Translations under genes and position numbers: made by a program
Assembly (NCBI RefSeq): GCF_000708755.2
Contig: NZ_JGVU02000001.1
Span: forward strand, 186,001-250,000
DNA length: 64,000 nucleotides
Direction: 5' to 3'
Origin: Metabacillus indicus LMG 22858
GTDB lineage: Bacteria > Bacillota > Bacilli > Bacillales > Bacillaceae
The notes under the pieces: model-generated
Told to the model about the DNA's origin: nothing
Seen by the model: only the letters and a program-made list of their open reading frames with translations
Database searches by the model: none
Shown here: in pieces, positions 61,362 through 64,000 of the stretch
Layout: every line of letters starts with the position of its first letter
How positions within the stretch are numbered: the stretch's first letter is position 1

Positions 61362-61832
61362 ATGAAAATTAAACATAACACTATAGTAAAACCTTTGCCA
61401 ACTGATGAATTGATAAAAAAGCATGAGAAGTTCTGGCGGCTTAAACTTCCAGAGTCCTTTTTGAGATTTATAAAAGAGAATAATGGAGCAGAGATTGATG
61501 ATGGAACATTCGAGTATAGTAACCGCGGTTATGCAGTTGAAAGGTTTTTATGTATGTTAGATGATATTGAGGATAATCCAAATGGAATTTACGACATAGA
61601 TGTTGTTTTCACTCAAATTGGTGAAAGGTTAACTGATAACGAAGACTTATTAGGGGCGGAAGTATTGCCAATAGCTAGTATATTTGCTGGGGATTTTGTC
61701 TGCTTGGATTATAGAGCAGATAAGAATAATCCTAGTGTATGTATTTGGTCTCATGAAGAATCCGGTGAATTTGATCCTGTAACATATAAGGTGGCAGATA
61801 GCTTTTCTGAATTTTTGAATATCCTTGAATGA
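61362..61832 (+). CDS. SMI1/KNR4 (SUKH) immunity protein
   Basis: 156 residues, acidic, with the SUKH core EKFWRLKLPESFLRFIKENN then NGAEIDDGTFEYSNRGYAVE and a late IASIFAGDFVCLDYRADKNN. It lies 26 bases after the toxin gene, AAGGAG precedes the ATG, and it shares the AT-rich composition of the toxin tip, so it is the cognate immunity protein to the WHH nuclease. SUKH proteins commonly pair with HNH-type nucleases. Confidence 0.85.
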   Translation: MKIKHNTIVKPLPTDELIKKHEKFWRLKLPESFLRFIKENNGAEIDDGTFEYSNRGYAVERFLCMLDDIEDNPNGIYDIDVVFTQIGERLTDNEDLLGAEVLPIASIFAGDFVCLDYRADKNNPSVCIWSHEESGEFDPVTYKVADSFSEFLNILE

Positions 61833-61938
61833 GACTAGAAACATATAAATCAAAAAAATATAAAACATTGAATATAATTATTGATTGAGCTTTCAGATAT
61901 ATAATTATTTTTCAGACCAATATGAAAAATTAAATTAG

Positions 61939-61972
61939 TAGATGACTTCTTTCCGAGGTCATCTATTTTTTA
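61939..61972 (+). terminator. terminator of the LXG cassette
   Basis: AGATGACTTC and GAGGTCATCT pair (one mismatch or wobble) and are followed by ATTTTTTAT. Confidence 0.7.
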
Positions 61973-62042
61973 TTTCAATGTGAATTTTGTAAGTATTTTA
62001 GGGAAGCAGGGAGATGGTTTTAACGCTTTCTTAGAATCAGGC

Positions 62043-62126
62043 ATCCAAGGCGCCTCCTGTCAAAACCGGCCAACACAGATGTGAAAGAGGATAAAAATCT
62101 CCTCCAAATCATCGGAGATGTCTTAG
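62043..62126 (+). pseudogene. vestigial LXG toxin linker fragment
   Basis: About 82 bases here closely match the toxin gene segment at about 59936-60017, including CCGGCCAACACAGATGTGAA and the following AGAGGATAAAAAT. Reading gives KPANTDVKEDKNLLQIIGDV, almost identical to the toxin linker. A one-base change near 62060 breaks the frame and similarity ends after GATGTCTT. It is a relic of a second LXG gene or an exchanged toxin tip. Confidence 0.8.
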
Positions 62127-62162
62127 ACCCAAAAAGGATCCATGTGCTGTCATTCCTATTAT

Positions 62163-62330
62163 TCATTTTGAACTTTTTTCATCGTTCTGCTGTTTCGTGC
62201 CCTTACTTGTATAAGGTTTAAAACTCTTCTTTTTATTGGCGCTAGCCTGCCAGCGATTCCAGCCCTTTTTGCCTGTTCCTCCGCCTGTCCCGCCTTTACT
62301 GCTCTTTGTTTTTGCTTTAGCTTTACCCAT
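62163..62330 (-). CDS. small basic DUF3934-like protein
   Basis: 55 residues on the minus strand. MGKAKAKTKSSKGGTGGGTG then KKGWNRWQASANKKKSFKPY, a Gly/Lys-rich layout typical of DUF3934-type small Bacillus proteins. GGAGTG lies before the ATG. Strongly basic; may bind nucleic acid, but that is inference. It is antisense to the end of the LXG fragment region and too short for ordinary ORF finding. Confidence 0.6.
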   Translation of the reverse strand: MGKAKAKTKSSKGGTGGGTGKKGWNRWQASANKKKSFKPYTSKGTKQQNDEKSSK

Positions 62331-62634
62331 ACGATCACTCCATTATAATTGAACGCTGACTTGCAGCGTGTTTATTTAATAGGCTGTTTTCGCTTAAATT
62401 GTTGTTAAATGTTGCCGTTCCTTCCGCTGCAATCTACATTAGGCTTTTAACATTCATTAGCAACAATATTTTCGAAAATAGCCAAGAAATCATTAAATCA
62501 TGCGAATCGTTATCTTGTTCAATCGCCAAAGGCCTCGGCCAGAACAAATCCGCTCTTCTTATAAGCATAATAGTACTACACTACCACAAACACCTAGCCT
62601 TATGTAAAAACCAAAAATAGTTCCAATATTCGGT

Positions 62635-62925
62635 TTAAGTCTTACGATTCAACGCTTCAATCATTTTATCCGCATTTTCCCATGATCCAAACGAGGCACT
62701 TGAAGCAAAAGATTGCCCTCCGCCGCCAAACCTCCGGGCAGTGTCATCAATCGGGATGTTCCTTGAACGAATCCTAATGCGAATTTCATTCGGATATTCA
62801 ATAAAGAAGACCAGATTCTAACCCGTGCCATCGAAGACAGGACATTCACAAGATTTGCCGCTTCCGTATGATCCACCCCGTAACAACAAGTTTCTCCTCC
62901 GTTAAATATATAGGCATCCCCCTTG
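62635..62925 (-). pseudogene. decayed DHH/DHHA1-family phosphoesterase (NrnA-like) fragment
   Basis: On the minus strand, joining frames gives VDHTEAANLVNVLSSM, then VFFIEYPNEIRIRIRSRNIP and RRFGGGGQSFASSASFGSWE with a final ADKMIEALNRKT before a stop. GGGG(H/Q)..ASG with RIRSR is the DHHA1 end of oligoribonuclease/pAp phosphatase-like proteins. At least two frameshifts and loss of the DHH half show it is a remnant. The rest of the 62331-63006 gap shows no convincing gene. Confidence 0.7.
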
Positions 62926-63006
62926 CTAAATCAATGGATAGTGTATTCTTGTTAAAAACAAAATCTCATAAGTTAAGCGTTTGCAAAAATGAACTTTCAT
63001 GTTACT

Positions 63007-63024
63007 ATACTTGTATACAAGTAT
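63007..63024. promoter_or_regulatory. GntR operator
   Basis: ATACTTGTATACAAGTAT, a perfect 18-bp palindrome 27 bp before the gntR start. It matches the known form of the B. subtilis gnt operator and overlaps the likely -10 (TACTAT near 63004). Confidence 0.85.
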
Positions 63025-63050
63025 ACTTGTCTTATGAGTGAGGTGGCATT

Positions 63051-63782
63051 TTGGAGAACAACACAGAATATATGTATCCGGAAAAATGGATATTAAAAGG
63101 TTCCATAGGGGATCGCATCACATCAGAGCTTCGGATGCGTATTATTTCAGGGTTAATTGAAAGCGGAACCATTCTCTCTGAAAATAAGATAGCGGCTGAT
63201 TTTTCTGTAAGCCGATCACCAGTTCGCGATGCAATGAAGACGCTTGCATCGGAAAATATGATTCGGCTGGAACGGATGGGTGCCGTTGTTGTCGGACTGT
63301 CTGAAAAGGAAATTCAGGAGATATACGATGTGCGTCTGCTGATTGAAACGTTCGTGTTTGAAAGGCTTGTCAAAGAAGATACAAAGGAGCTAGAGAGAGA
63401 GCTTCATAAAATTGTGGAAATGATGAAGGTTGCAATCAAGTATGGGGATGCAGATGAATTCTCTTTTCAGGATGTCCTTTTCCACGAAACCATCATTAGG
63501 GCTGCAGGTCATTCCTATATCATGATGATTTGGAACAATTTAAAGCCTGTTATGGAGAGCTTGATCCTTCTTTCAATGCGGGCCAGGTTCAGGGAAAAAT
63601 ACGAAGATTTTGAAAGGATTCTCAATAATCACGAACTTTATATCAAAGCGATCACAACAAAGGACCGTGAGCTTATGAAAATGTCGCTGCATCAAAACTT
63701 CGATGATGTACAGGACAAAGTGGATGACCTTTGGATGTCTCAGGAACTGCTCAATAAAGGTGTTGGAGACAGAAAAGAGTAG
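63051..63782 (+). CDS. gntR: GntR, gluconate operon repressor (FadR subfamily)
   Basis: 243 residues from a TTG with GAGGTGG upstream. The winged helix includes LSENKIAADFSVSRSPVRDA and the FCD effector domain follows with EIYDVRLLIETFVFERLV, FHETIIRAAGHSYIMMIWNN and a late FDDVQDKVDD. The operator palindrome upstream and the gluconate permease downstream support identity with GntR, which is released by gluconate. It appears autoregulated. Confidence 0.88.
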   Translation: MENNTEYMYPEKWILKGSIGDRITSELRMRIISGLIESGTILSENKIAADFSVSRSPVRDAMKTLASENMIRLERMGAVVVGLSEKEIQEIYDVRLLIETFVFERLVKEDTKELERELHKIVEMMKVAIKYGDADEFSFQDVLFHETIIRAAGHSYIMMIWNNLKPVMESLILLSMRARFREKYEDFERILNNHELYIKAITTKDRELMKMSLHQNFDDVQDKVDDLWMSQELLNKGVGDRKE

Positions 63783-63840
63783 AATGTGTACAACATAGAT
63801 ATCGGTACCTCGAGTACCAGACACTAGGAGGAAGTAAGAC

Positions 63841-64000
63841 ATGCCTTTAATTATAGTAGGAATTGGAATTATAGCCTTATTGGTGCTGATCATGGGCTTA
63901 AAACTGAATACGTTTGTTTCTTTAATCATCGTATCATTCGGTGTTGCACTTGCACTTGGAATGCCTCTTGAAACAATCGTCAAAACGATTGAAGCCGGTT
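63841..64000 (+). CDS. gntP: gluconate permease GntP (partial, runs off the window)
   Basis: 53 residues visible: [20 protein letters not shown] then [20 protein letters not shown] and [13 protein letters not shown], the N-terminus of GntP-type gluconate:H+ symporters. TAGGAGGAAG precedes the ATG. It directly follows gntR; the usual gntK is not between them and may lie beyond the window. The 58-bp gap contains a GGTAC-CTCGA-GTACC inverted repeat. Confidence 0.85.
   Translation, partial: MPLIIVGIGIIALLVLIMGLKLNTFVSLIIVSFGVALALGMPLETIVKTIEAG

Noticed and set aside
62399-62620. Plus-strand frame of 73 codons
   Set aside because: No ribosome site, no recognisable family and skewed composition next to a decayed gene.

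Overview
The window reads as chromosomal DNA of a low-to-medium GC, spore-forming Bacillaceae bacterium (Bacillus, Metabacillus or a near relative). Support comes from a three-gene GerA-type germinant receptor operon, a CotF-family coat protein, a Bacillus-type collagen-like surface protein, a Spo0M-like protein, an FbpB-type small protein, a Mn yybP-ykoY riboswitch, a proline T-box ahead of proBA, LplABC/YesMN transport-sensing genes, PerR-, CcpA- and GntR-type sites, SigA promoters, strong AGGAGG ribosome binding sites and frequent TTG/GTG starts. No species can be named from the sequence alone.

Layout: 1-3.4 kb holds small envelope proteins and a Mn-riboswitch operon (FbpB-like, half-length Spo0M-like, TerC). 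3.5-9.75 kb has a DUF1206 membrane protein, a hendecad-repeat/C1q-like protein, the ger operon and a CotF-like protein. A 53-bp tandem repeat array (9.77-10.2 kb) separates these from a zinc alcohol dehydrogenase and a katG catalase-peroxidase with two PerR boxes. 14-17.8 kb is a TAXI-type TRAP transporter operon. 17.9-21.6 kb carries a tRNA-Val, an AT-rich orphan gene, a VWA lipoprotein and small genes. 21.5-31.4 kb is a coherent uronate locus: a LacI-type regulator, three AACAACGTTGTT operators, a cre site, a DctPQM TRAP importer, a GH31 glycosidase, then UxaC, UxuA and a UxuB-type SDR. Together these would import a uronide, cleave it and convert D-glucuronate via fructuronate and mannonate to 2-keto-3-deoxygluconate.

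31.4-41.8 kb has collagen-like and hypothetical genes on the minus strand, then LplBCA-type ABC transporter genes with a YesM/YesN two-component system, an S66 peptidase and a SUKH protein. 41.9-47.5 kb has small genes, a HemD-like protein flanked by two inverted cre sites, and a proline T-box followed by about 490 bp of perfectly periodic 52-bp repeats before proB-proA. 47-58.4 kb is ordinary accessory sequence: OsmC, HxlR plus an MFS pump, a MerR regulator with MpfA-type Mg exporter, a methyltransferase behind a tiny leader ORF, a fused Ada protein, a nonsense-interrupted VOC gene, and a TetR gene divergent from a membrane protein. 58.6-62.2 kb is an LXG toxin cassette (YwqH/YwqI-like partners, WHH nuclease tip, SUKH immunity) with a vestigial second LXG fragment downstream. 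The window ends with a decayed DHH phosphoesterase gene and gntR-gntP.

No prophage, transposase, IS element or CRISPR array was seen. The most unusual signals are the helically phased repeat arrays (52, 53 and twice 21 bp), the hairpin lying between the Shine-Dalgarno sequence and the TTG start of the Mg exporter gene, the gene set placed under the Mn riboswitch, and the toxin cassette with its remnant.
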